DNA of 9,720 bases, from the NCBI GenBank assembly GCA_016195395.1, contig JACPZR010000097.1:1-9720 (forward strand), given 5' to 3'. The DNA is from Spirochaetia bacterium. Its GTDB lineage: Bacteria > Spirochaetota > Leptospirae > Leptospirales > Leptonemataceae. The notes beneath the pieces are model-generated. The model did not search any database. It saw only the letters and a program-made list of their open reading frames with translations, and had not been told where the DNA came from. Position 1 is the stretch's first letter; each line of letters opens with the position of its first letter. Below are positions 1 to 5,733 of this stretch, one piece after another. A program made the position numbers and the translations under genes.

Positions 1-2
1 GC

Positions 3-149
3 TATATTAGAGCAAAGGGCAATGCAATGCTTAAGAAGTACATGGCTGAGGCTGATGAGCAGCGGAAGGCCAGTATGCCGAACCAGGAGAAGTTCGACGT
101 TTCAACGTCGATCGAGGAGTTCCTGAACCGGGCCCTCACGAAGACCTAA
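3..149 (+). CDS. C-terminal end of an unrecognised protein (5' partial)
   Basis: An open frame runs in from the left edge and stops at TAA 147-149, giving the last 48 residues of a protein whose start lies outside the window. The piece is hydrophilic and rich in Lys, Glu and Ala, starts YIRAKGNAMLKKYMAEADEQ and ends FLNRALTKT. It looks helical, with no membrane segment and no motif I can name. Pyruvate kinase starts 3 nt after this stop, so the two are probably co-transcribed and may be translationally coupled. The frame is supported by that tight spacing and the absence of internal stops; the function is unknown. Confidence 0.6.
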   Translation, partial: YIRAKGNAMLKKYMAEADEQRKASMPNQEKFDVSTSIEEFLNRALTKT

Positions 150-152
150 TTA

Positions 153-1619
153 ATGTCAGATATAGAAACGTCCACATCCACTGAACCCGCCAAACTGGAA
201 GCCGCATCCCGGCGTGATTTCCGCCGCACCAAGATCATCTGCACCATTGGTCCTGCTTCATCCAACTCAGAGATGATTGAGAAGATGGCAGGCGCTGGGA
301 TGAACGTGGCGCGCCTCAACATGTCCCACGGGGACCACAAGTCACACGAAGAAGTGATCCGGAGGATCAGAAACCTGAACCGGAGGTTGAACCATCCGGT
401 GGCCATCCTGATGGACCTCCAGGGCCCGGAGATCCGCACAGGCGAGGTCAGCGAAAGCCTGAACCTGCGCGTGGGGGACATTTTCACGTTCACCGTGATC
501 CCGGACGACACCGAAGTGAACAGCGTCCACGTGAACTACATCGACCTGATCCGTGACCTTTCTCTGGGCGACAGGATCACTGTAGACAACGGCCTCATCA
601 ACTTGGAAGTGCTGGACAAAACGGAGGCGCGTCTGCGCTGCCGCGTCCTCGACGGTGGAACGCTGGGTTCCAGAAAGCATATCAATCTTCCCGGCGTGCG
701 CGTCAACATGCCGTCGATCACGGAGAAGGATAAGCGGGACATCGACTTTGCCGTCGAAAACGATCTGGATTTCATCGCTCTCTCTTTTGTGCGCACCCCG
801 GAAGATGTTAAGCAGGCCCGCGAACTCATTGAAGCCAAGAAGGGCCACGCAAAGATCATCGCCAAAATTGAAAATCAGGAAGGCGTAGACCGTTTTGATG
901 ACATACTCGCGGAAGCGGACGGCATCATGGTGGCGCGCGGAGACCTGGGTGTTGAAGTGGAAATCTTTGAACTGCCGGTGTTGCAACGCCGCATGGTACG
1001 GGCCTGCATCGTGGCGGGAAAGCCTGTGATCGTGGCCACGCACCTGCTCGAATCGATGATCACAAATCCCATGCCCACGCGCGCGGAGTCCACAGACGTG
1101 GCAAACGCGGTTTATGAACAGGCGGACGCCATCATGCTCTCCGGCGAAACCGCCGTGGGAAAATACCCGGTGAAGTGCGTGGAGATGCTGGATAAGATCG
1201 CGCGGCGGATTGAAAAGGAGCCGGGCATGGGCTTTGCTCTGGAGCGACCCGCAGAGGGCACGCGTGAGGAACTTGCGCGCTCCGCATGCCGACTCGCGGA
1301 TTCACTGAAGTCTCCGGCCATTGTCGTGATTACACGGCGCGGGGTGCTGGCACAGCTGGTGGCAAGCTTCCGTCCCGCACATTCGATCATCTATGCCTTC
1401 ACAAACATGTCGAGCACGCGGCGCAAGCTCTGGCTTGTCCGCGGTCTTGTGCCTTTCGTCACGGATTTTTCAAGCGACCCTGAGAAGACCATCCGCGTGG
1501 CCTTTGAGAAGATGCGGTCGCGGAACCGCGTCAACCCGGGCGACCCTGTGGTGGTGATATCGGACGTGGCCGCCGGCGACGAACGGATCACGAGCATCCA
1601 GGTCCGCGTCTTTAACTAG
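153..1619 (+). CDS. pyk: Pyruvate kinase
   Basis: This cytosolic glycolytic enzyme converts phosphoenolpyruvate and ADP to pyruvate and ATP. The 488 residues match a full-length enzyme. After a 25-residue N-terminal extension come [12 protein letters not shown] (26-37), RLNMSHG (54-60, the usual K+/Mg site), [10 protein letters not shown] (88-97), the B domain (about 97-185), the active-site signature [11 protein letters not shown] (235-245) with catalytic Lys238 and metal ligand Glu240, ARGDLG (261-266) with Asp264, and ATHLLESMI with [13 protein letters not shown] (295-320). The C-terminal domain is about 365-488. Glu93 in GPEIR sits where the family's K+-dependent enzymes carry Glu and K+-independent ones carry Lys, so K+ dependence is inferred. 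The Thr-Lys usual after Asp88 is Leu-Gln here. No strong Shine-Dalgarno is seen; coupling to the gene ending at 149 is likely. The identity is secure. Confidence 0.97.
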   Translation: MSDIETSTSTEPAKLEAASRRDFRRTKIICTIGPASSNSEMIEKMAGAGMNVARLNMSHGDHKSHEEVIRRIRNLNRRLNHPVAILMDLQGPEIRTGEVSESLNLRVGDIFTFTVIPDDTEVNSVHVNYIDLIRDLSLGDRITVDNGLINLEVLDKTEARLRCRVLDGGTLGSRKHINLPGVRVNMPSITEKDKRDIDFAVENDLDFIALSFVRTPEDVKQARELIEAKKGHAKIIAKIENQEGVDRFDDILAEADGIMVARGDLGVEVEIFELPVLQRRMVRACIVAGKPVIVATHLLESMITNPMPTRAESTDVANAVYEQADAIMLSGETAVGKYPVKCVEMLDKIARRIEKEPGMGFALERPAEGTREELARSACRLADSLKSPAIVVITRRGVLAQLVASFRPAHSIIYAFTNMSSTRRKLWLVRGLVPFVTDFSSDPEKTIRVAFEKMRSRNRVNPGDPVVVISDVAAGDERITSIQVRVFN

Positions 1620-1622
1620 CCT

Positions 1623-2885
1623 TCAGCTTCCGCCCGCAGAGGGGAGGTGTATGCCTTCTCTTTCGTTGGTAATGTTCCGCTGGCGTATCTTGATCACAGG
1701 CTGATCGGCGGGAGTCTCCGGCCGGTCAACGTTGATGAGTTCAAAATCATCGACCACAAGATCCTTGGAGCCTGCCTTCACATACACTTCAATCAGGTCT
1801 CCTTTGGCCAGGCGGAGATCGCGGATGTTATATTCTTGGTACTCTGTCTTTGGAAACCAGGACATGGGCGCGGCTCTTTTTGGACCGGGCACGATGGGCA
1901 GCGCAATGTTTTTGACGCCGTTGATTGCGATTCCCACCGTTGCGCCCGTAACGTCTGTGCTCGCGTAGAGGCGCATTCTGTAGGTGCCAGGCTCCGACAA
2001 CTCCAACCATTGAAACATTGTATCGCCGGAACCCACAATGGCCGCGAGCGCGCCGGTATGACCCGGATTTCCCCAGTTCTGCGACATTGAAGCCGTCTGC
2101 CAGAAGGCCAGGCCCTGCGTTATCAATTCAAAGCCGCCATTTTCAATGTTGGGCCGCGGCACAAAGTCCTGCACGTGCTTGTTGACGAGCGCCGTTCCGC
2201 CGCGTACGATCTGACTCTGCAGCGTGCTGTAGAGGTAAGGCGGGGCGGCCTCTGTGCCCATGACGGACCGATTCCCGCCGGTGGCGCCGCCGGGGCATGC
2301 CTCCTTGTCATTTGGAAGGCATTCATGTCCCAGACCCAGCGCATGTCCAAACTCGTGGCGCCGGATATGTTCATTCTGCGGCATCTGCAGGTAGATATAA
2401 TCGAGAGCCACAAATACGGCCCCGTTGAAGGCCCGCCCGCCGTATGACGTATTGTCCGCAAATCCTTTCTCTTTGGAATACCAGTCCAGAATGAAAACGT
2501 TGATTGCCCGCGGATCCACAACCCTCGGGTCCATGCACCGGTAGGGGCTCCCTTCATGTTCAATCCAATAGAGCGTATCGACGGTTGAGTTAGCGAGCTT
2601 CACCATGGGGCACGCTGACGTTTTGATGTCCTCATAGAATGAAATTGAATGCAGGCGGAATCGCGCCAGGGGGTGACCGTCGCGGTCATGCACGTACTGA
2701 TTCAGGAGGTCGATTTCCCTTTCCAAGATTTCACGCGTGGCCGCTTCTGTGACCTGGCGGCTGCCGGCAATGACGGTGAAGTGAACAGGCAGAACGGGCA
2801 CGGTTTCAGGCGCCGGGACGAGCGCAGGCGGTGTCACAAGAAACAAAAAGGCAAAAAGAGTCAGACGTTGGGCTTTGATGATCAT
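1623..2885 (-). CDS. Secreted zinc metalloprotease (metzincin, M43-like) with C-terminal galactose-binding-like domain
   Basis: A predicted exported endopeptidase of 420 residues. Residues 1-25 form a signal peptide: basic start, hydrophobic LTLFAFLFLV, then a Pro/Ala-rich cleavage region. The segment at about 30-165 (VHFTVIAG, LLNQYV, INVFIL) resembles the N-terminal half of M43 pappalysin/cytophagalysin proteases. HEFGHALGLGH at 177-187 (2325-2357) is the metzincin zinc site with three His and catalytic Glu; SVMGT places the Met-turn at Met209. Several Cys nearby could form disulfides. Residues about 246-386 (NGGFE at the start, VVDDFELINV at the end) look like a jelly-roll carbohydrate-binding domain of the CBM4/9 type. 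A polar tail follows. The start at 2885 is preceded by AGGAG 4 nt away. In-frame ATGs at 2912 (preceded by GAGGTG) and 2924 are alternatives giving up to 433 residues. The peptidase call is strong, the M43 assignment moderate, the substrate unknown. Confidence 0.85.
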   Translation of the reverse strand: MIIKAQRLTLFAFLFLVTPPALVPAPETVPVLPVHFTVIAGSRQVTEAATREILEREIDLLNQYVHDRDGHPLARFRLHSISFYEDIKTSACPMVKLANSTVDTLYWIEHEGSPYRCMDPRVVDPRAINVFILDWYSKEKGFADNTSYGGRAFNGAVFVALDYIYLQMPQNEHIRRHEFGHALGLGHECLPNDKEACPGGATGGNRSVMGTEAAPPYLYSTLQSQIVRGGTALVNKHVQDFVPRPNIENGGFELITQGLAFWQTASMSQNWGNPGHTGALAAIVGSGDTMFQWLELSEPGTYRMRLYASTDVTGATVGIAINGVKNIALPIVPGPKRAAPMSWFPKTEYQEYNIRDLRLAKGDLIEVYVKAGSKDLVVDDFELINVDRPETPADQPVIKIRQRNITNEREGIHLPSAGGS

Positions 2886-3022
2886 GTCGCTCCTAGAATT
2901 CCGAGGATTCATACTGCACCTCATTCCCGAGTGGGTTGACGCGGCAACGCGCAGGCCTGGCTCTACTGCAAGGCAGTCAACCGCCGCGCTATCGTGATCG
3001 AGCGCGCAAGCCGGCGTGGCGC

Positions 3023-3307
3023 CTACTTGGCCCGTTTCATCGCTTCGATCATCTTTTTGACTTTGTCGATGGTCTCGTCTTTTTCCGTTCCGCGCAGTTT
3101 CAGATATTCTTCCAACTCACGGATGGCCGGTTCTTTTTCTTTCATCAAGTAGTAGAGGAATCCCAGGTTGTAGCGCAGAAGCGGGTCCCGCGGCGTCAGT
3201 TTGACGGCGCGTTCGTACATTTCAACGGCCTCTTTGTATTTTTTCAGTTCAATCAAGATGGAGCCTGTCATGCTAAGGCAGGCCGCGCATCCCGGCTGGA
3301 CAGCCAC
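3023..3307 (-). CDS. 3' part of the frameshifted TPR protein
   Basis: This 94-residue frame, from a GTG at 3307, carries the last TPR units of the gene starting at 3893. It contains GSILIELKKYKEAVEMYERAV (two helices of one unit), then LLRYNLGFLYYLMKEKEPAIRELEEYL (another), then a Lys/Glu-rich end. It has no export signal, and no good ribosome site precedes the GTG, so independent translation is doubtful. The frame is in fact open from 3334, just after a TGA at 3335-3337, and the residues upstream of the GTG (LLYARNL) also look like TPR helix. That supports it being the continuation of the upstream frame and not a separate gene. TAG at 3023-3025 ends it. Confidence 0.7.
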   Translation of the reverse strand: MAVQPGCAACLSMTGSILIELKKYKEAVEMYERAVKLTPRDPLLRYNLGFLYYLMKEKEPAIRELEEYLKLRGTEKDETIDKVKKMIEAMKRAK

Positions 3308-3893
3308 CAGGTTCCGCGCGTAGAGGAGAGCAGCTCAGGACGGCATCGAACTGCTCGCGCGCTTTGACGCCAAAACCGCTCCGCATCAGAGCCTGACCGT
3401 AGGTAACGCTGATTTCAGGGTCCTCAGGGGCCAGGTTGTGCGCCTTTTCCAGATAGGGGACCGCTTTGGCAGCCTGACCTTTGCGAAGAAGCATGTTGCC
3501 CGCGTTGAATTGCGCTGTAGGGAATCCGGGGTCCAGTGTTGCAGCCTTTTCAAATGCGGCCAGCGCCGCCGGCACATCCCCTTTGCCTTCCAGGATGAGA
3601 CCGCGGTTCAAATGACCGGAGGCGTAGTTGGGGTTGATGGCAATGGCCTTGTCAATGACAGCGAGCGCTTCATCGTACTTGCCCTGGCGGTAGAGGACCA
3701 GAGCCTTGTTGTTGTAGGCCTTGATGTAGCCCTTGTCAATTTCGAGCGCTTTGTCATAGTATTGGAGGGCTTCCGCGTCATTCTTCTTGGCCTCAGCATC
3801 GTAGCCGCGCTGGAACGCATCCTGAGCGGAGGCGCAGTAGGTGAGGGAGCTTGATAGAATCAGAGCGAATATTGCAGAAGTTCTAGTATTCAA
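3273..3893 (-). CDS. Exported TPR-repeat protein, 5' part of a frameshifted gene
   Basis: The frame encodes 206 residues. Residues 1-23 are a signal peptide with hydrophobic IFALILSSSL and a likely cleavage after ASA. LTYC is a poor lipobox, so a soluble periplasmic protein is likelier than a lipoprotein. Tetratricopeptide repeats of 34 residues follow at about 26-59, 60-93, 94-127, 128-161 and 162-190, with the usual Gly, Ala and Tyr/Leu spacing and Pro at the turns (AINPNY, TLDPGF, LAPEDP). TPRs are protein-docking scaffolds; the partner is unknown. The repeat pattern is lost after about residue 187, and the last 19 residues (from CSPLRAEP) look like out-of-frame translation. The start is TTG, supported by AAAGGA about 8 nt upstream. 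It lies 69 nt after the FecR gene and probably shares its transcript. Confidence 0.8.
   Translation of the reverse strand: MNTRTSAIFALILSSSLTYCASAQDAFQRGYDAEAKKNDAEALQYYDKALEIDKGYIKAYNNKALVLYRQGKYDEALAVIDKAIAINPNYASGHLNRGLILEGKGDVPAALAAFEKAATLDPGFPTAQFNAGNMLLRKGQAAKAVPYLEKAHNLAPEDPEISVTYGQALMRSGFGVKAREQFDAVLSCSPLRAEPGGCPAGMRGLP
3307..3340 (-). other. Frame break inside the TPR gene
   Basis: TPR coding leaves the 3893 frame near 3335 and resumes in the next frame, which opens at 3334 after the TGA at 3335-3337. The two frames differ by one base (one extra, or two missing modulo three). The conserved Gly of the repeat before the break (codon at 3398) and that of the repeat after it (codon at 3265) are 133 nt apart. 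One repeat would be 102 nt and two would be 204. The spacing fits loss of about 71 nt (71 leaves remainder 2, the required shift) at least as well as a single inserted base. There is no homopolymer here. Confidence 0.6.
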
Positions 3894-3962
3894 AACGGTT
3901 TCCTTTCGTGTTTCTGTGGTTGTGAATGCGATGGGGCCGCATGCGATACAGCCCCTGTCCGC

Positions 3963-4667
3963 TTATTTCTCGCGGTGTTCTCTGGACTGAGCCGACCGGC
4001 TGTACAGTCCGCGCGATCCACCTTCAAGCGCCGAGAGCGACACATTCTTCTGGAGATCGTCAAACCCATCGAGCTTCTCTACGCCTTCAATGGTAAGGAT
4101 TTCCTTAAGTTCCTCGGCGCTGTCTCCCTGAAGTTTTTCAGCTTTGATGGGTTTGTCCTTTTCCATGCGGACTTCCTTCAGCTGGTCAACGTCGATCTTC
4201 TTGCCGCCGCTTTCTACCGCAACGGCGCCGGTCAGCACGGAGATCTTGTTGAGTTTGTCACCCGAACTGATCCCAAATGCCGTACCGCGCACCGAAGCGA
4301 TGGCGGTGGGCGTGACCACTTCGACGTTGTCTGTCTTTTCGAGTTTGTTCAGCCCCAGCACAATGCGGCCCTGGTCGAGCTTGTAGGAGGCTCCCTGCTT
4401 CATGCTCGCAATGGACATGCGGGAGTTTTCAGAGATCCGGAGCACCCCCCCGCCCTGGATGAGCAGGTCCGCGGATGACGCTTCTTTAGTGACGATAACG
4501 TCTGCGGTCTTGATGACTTCCCCCACTTTGGCGTCCGCGGCTTTCCCTTCCCGTTCTACGGAGACCTGGCCTTTCACTGCCGTAATCCGCGTATCCCATT
4601 TCTTGGGTTCGCTGCATGCAGTCAGGGTAAGAAGTATTGCTCCAACGGCCAGGGTCATCTGTTTCAT
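3963..4667 (-). CDS. FecR-domain lipoprotein
   Basis: A 234-residue envelope lipoprotein. The signal sequence ends in lipobox LTAC (15-18), so Cys18 is the predicted acylated residue; Ser at +2 does not signal inner-membrane retention by the enterobacterial rule. The FecR domain covers about 27-152: GQVSVEREG (33-41), VGEVIKTADVIVT (48-60), LRISENS (76-82), VVTPTAIASVRGTAF (117-131, the family hallmark) and ISVLTGAVAV (142-151). A charged region and a basic tail (SRSAQSREHREK) follow. Classical FecR is an inner-membrane sensor that works with FecI. Here there is no transmembrane anchor, FecI-type sigma factor or TonB receptor nearby, so signalling is not implied; a structural or ligand-binding role at the envelope is possible. 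GGAGG lies 6 nt before the ATG. It heads the FecR-TPR unit. Confidence 0.9.
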   Translation of the reverse strand: MKQMTLAVGAILLTLTACSEPKKWDTRITAVKGQVSVEREGKAADAKVGEVIKTADVIVTKEASSADLLIQGGGVLRISENSRMSIASMKQGASYKLDQGRIVLGLNKLEKTDNVEVVTPTAIASVRGTAFGISSGDKLNKISVLTGAVAVESGGKKIDVDQLKEVRMEKDKPIKAEKLQGDSAEELKEILTIEGVEKLDGFDDLQKNVSLSALEGGSRGLYSRSAQSREHREK

Positions 4668-4703
4668 GGGTTTCCTCCGGGTTCAGCCTCTGCAGATACC
4701 CTT

Positions 4704-4738
4704 ACAAGAATCATTCTACGAAATATGGGGTTTCTTGT
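4704..4738. promoter_or_regulatory. Inverted repeat over the fecR promoter (candidate operator)
   Basis: ACAAGAA at 4704-4710 and TTCTTGT at 4732-4738 form a perfect 7-bp inverted repeat with a 21-nt spacer. One arm overlaps the -35 box; the other lies just beyond the -10 box, about where transcription should begin. That placement would suit a repressor site. A 7-bp match in a stretch of this size can occur by chance with appreciable probability, so this is tentative. Confidence 0.3.
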
Positions 4739-4741
4739 CAA
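4713..4741 (-). promoter_or_regulatory. Sigma70-type promoter for the FecR-TPR unit
   Basis: On the minus strand, TTGACA (4741-4736, perfect consensus) is followed by a 17-nt spacer and TAGAAT (4718-4713, five of six matches to TATAAT). Transcription would start near 4706, giving a leader of about 39 nt with GGAGG before the FecR start at 4667. The -35 box begins only 11 nt after the stop of the upstream acyltransferase block (4752). With no terminator between them, readthrough from that block is also likely. Confidence 0.75.
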
Positions 4742-4751
4742 CCCCGAGGTA

Positions 4752-5138
4752 TCAGTCCTTCCCCGGCGGGAAAAGGTTCTCAGAAATTAGGCCCGTCACT
4801 TCGTCAAAGCAGGCGCCCATGAGATGGTGCGCATCAGCGAACTTCCGGCATTTGATCCGCTTGTTGTCATTGGGGTCCACAAGGATGAGCCTTGAGCCCG
4901 GCGCTTCCCGCATGGTCTCGGCAAGGAAGGCCGCGAGCGGCTTCTGAAACGAATTCAAGAGACCCAGCTCCACTGTCTTTCTGCGGTATGCGTCGGAGAC
5001 GAGGGGCCAGTACACCACTGTGGGGATCTGGCGGGCGGCCAACGTCCGGATGGTCTGCTTGAAGAAAGAGAGCTGCGTAGGCGACGGGCTGAAGTTCAAG
5101 AGGTGTTGATTCTTCAAGGCCTCGGCGTCCTCTTCCAT
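4752..5138 (-). CDS. 3' part of frameshifted DUF1574-like SGNH protein
   Basis: This 128-residue frame continues the gene that starts at 5727. It holds LLNFSPSPTQLSFFKQTIRTL and IPTVVYWPLVSDAY, typical of the C-terminal half of this family, and then FADAHHLMGACF, where Asp102-x-x-His105 fits block V of SGNH enzymes (the Asp and His of the catalytic triad). The frame is open from 5171 after a TAA at 5172-5174, so coding here extends upstream of the ATG at 5138 (residues NTVPEAK). GGAAG stands 5 nt before that ATG, so a separate short product could be translated, but it would lack the nucleophile and the membrane anchor. TGA at 4752-4754 ends the gene. Confidence 0.75.
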   Translation of the reverse strand: MEEDAEALKNQHLLNFSPSPTQLSFFKQTIRTLAARQIPTVVYWPLVSDAYRRKTVELGLLNSFQKPLAAFLAETMREAPGSRLILVDPNDNKRIKCRKFADAHHLMGACFDEVTGLISENLFPPGKD

Positions 5139-5727
5139 CTTGGCTTCCGGGACAGTGTTCCCCGGCGCGTTTTAGGAAATACGTCTCCGACTCGTCGAAC
5201 GAAAATCCCGGTTCTTTCATATCCCAGACGTTCCGGGGAACGGTGCGGTTCCAGTCGATGTGCGAGAAAACGAACACGGGATCATAGGAGTACGAGAGCG
5301 AATAGCTGATTGCGTTCTGGGTGAACATGATCGGCTCCGCTTCCACCACGACGTAAGCGGGTAACGCTCCGGCCTTGAGCATTCTGTCCAGCCAGTAGTA
5401 GTGATACGACGGGCATCCCAGAGGCGCGCTGAAGTTATACGTGTAGGACTTTGGAATATGCCGGGCAAAGGTCTCCGTGGAGAATTCTCCGGTCCTTGAT
5501 GTGCCGAGAATCACGCCCAGCCGTTCGCCCCGGGCCTTGCGGCCGGGGTAGGTTACCGCCAGCTGTTCCAGCAGCGGTTCCCGCGACCGGTAAAACGGCG
5601 GTTCAATCTTCATCCAGGACACTGTGTATTCAAGAACGGGAGGAAGGAGGAAGATCTTATCCAGAAGGAGCACAGCGACGAGAGCCAGGGGCGGAATCCA
5701 AAGGAACTTGTTTTTGAATAGATCCAT
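4867..5727 (-). CDS. DUF1574-like SGNH acyltransferase partner, 5' part of a frameshifted gene
   Basis: The frame encodes 286 residues, of which about the first 188 look genuine. A short cytoplasmic start (MDLFKNK) precedes one membrane segment (about 8-28, FLWIPPLALVAVLLL); the rest should be periplasmic. LGVILGTSRTG (70-80) resembles block I of SGNH esterases/transferases, with Ser77 (codon 5499-5497) as putative nucleophile; YNFSAPLGCPSYHYYWLDRML (97-116) is a conserved-looking following block. From memory this matches DUF1574 proteins of Leptospira, which lie next to MBOAT genes. After ETYFLKRAG the residues become Gly/Arg/Pro-rich nonsense. The ATG starts 6 nt after the MBOAT stop, and its GAGGG overlaps that stop, so the two are coupled. 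As an intact gene it would be the second SGNH partner of the cassette. Confidence 0.8.
   Translation of the reverse strand: MDLFKNKFLWIPPLALVAVLLLDKIFLLPPVLEYTVSWMKIEPPFYRSREPLLEQLAVTYPGRKARGERLGVILGTSRTGEFSTETFARHIPKSYTYNFSAPLGCPSYHYYWLDRMLKAGALPAYVVVEAEPIMFTQNAISYSLSYSYDPVFVFSHIDWNRTVPRNVWDMKEPGFSFDESETYFLKRAGEHCPGSQDGRGRRGLEESTPLELQPVAYAALFLQADHPDVGRPPDPHSGVLAPRLRRIPQKDSGAGSLEFVSEAARGLPCRDHAGSAGLKAHPCGPQ
5160..5163. other. Probable +1 frameshift at a C4 tract (G4 in the coding strand)
   Basis: The frames starting at 5727 and ending at 4752 are offset by exactly one extra base. Between 5171 and 5138 both are open. Removing one G from the coding-strand GGGG at 5163-5160 would turn the junction into KRAGNTVPEAKMEEDAEAL, a smooth join giving a 324-residue protein. 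The short homopolymer makes either a sequencing/assembly error or a true slippage mutation plausible. Other positions within 5171-5140 cannot be excluded. Confidence 0.6.
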
Positions 5728-5733
5728 AAGCCC

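Noticed and set aside
342..1043. 233-codon open frame on the minus strand
   Set aside because: It is fully inside pyk, which is unmistakable; the antisense product is rich in His, Asp and Arg without any recognisable fold.
2934..2982. Inverted repeat GGTTGAC...GTCAACC upstream of the protease
   Set aside because: The 7-bp arms have a 35-nt spacer and no -10 box sits at the right distance from the TTGAC sequences. A chance match is likely, so no promoter or operator is called.
2985..3006. Hairpin CGCGCT...AGCGCG downstream of the TPR stop
   Set aside because: It has a 6-bp stem and a 10-nt loop but no T-run on either side, so it is not supported as an intrinsic terminator.
3933..3955. GGGGC...GCCCC hairpin between the FecR and TPR genes
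   Set aside because: It has only 5 bp with a 13-nt loop and no following T-run. The two genes are more likely co-transcribed than separated by a terminator.
3963..4667. Classical FecI-FecR-FecA surface signalling
   Set aside because: The FecR protein is a lipoprotein without a transmembrane helix, and no sigma factor or TonB-dependent receptor lies in the window.
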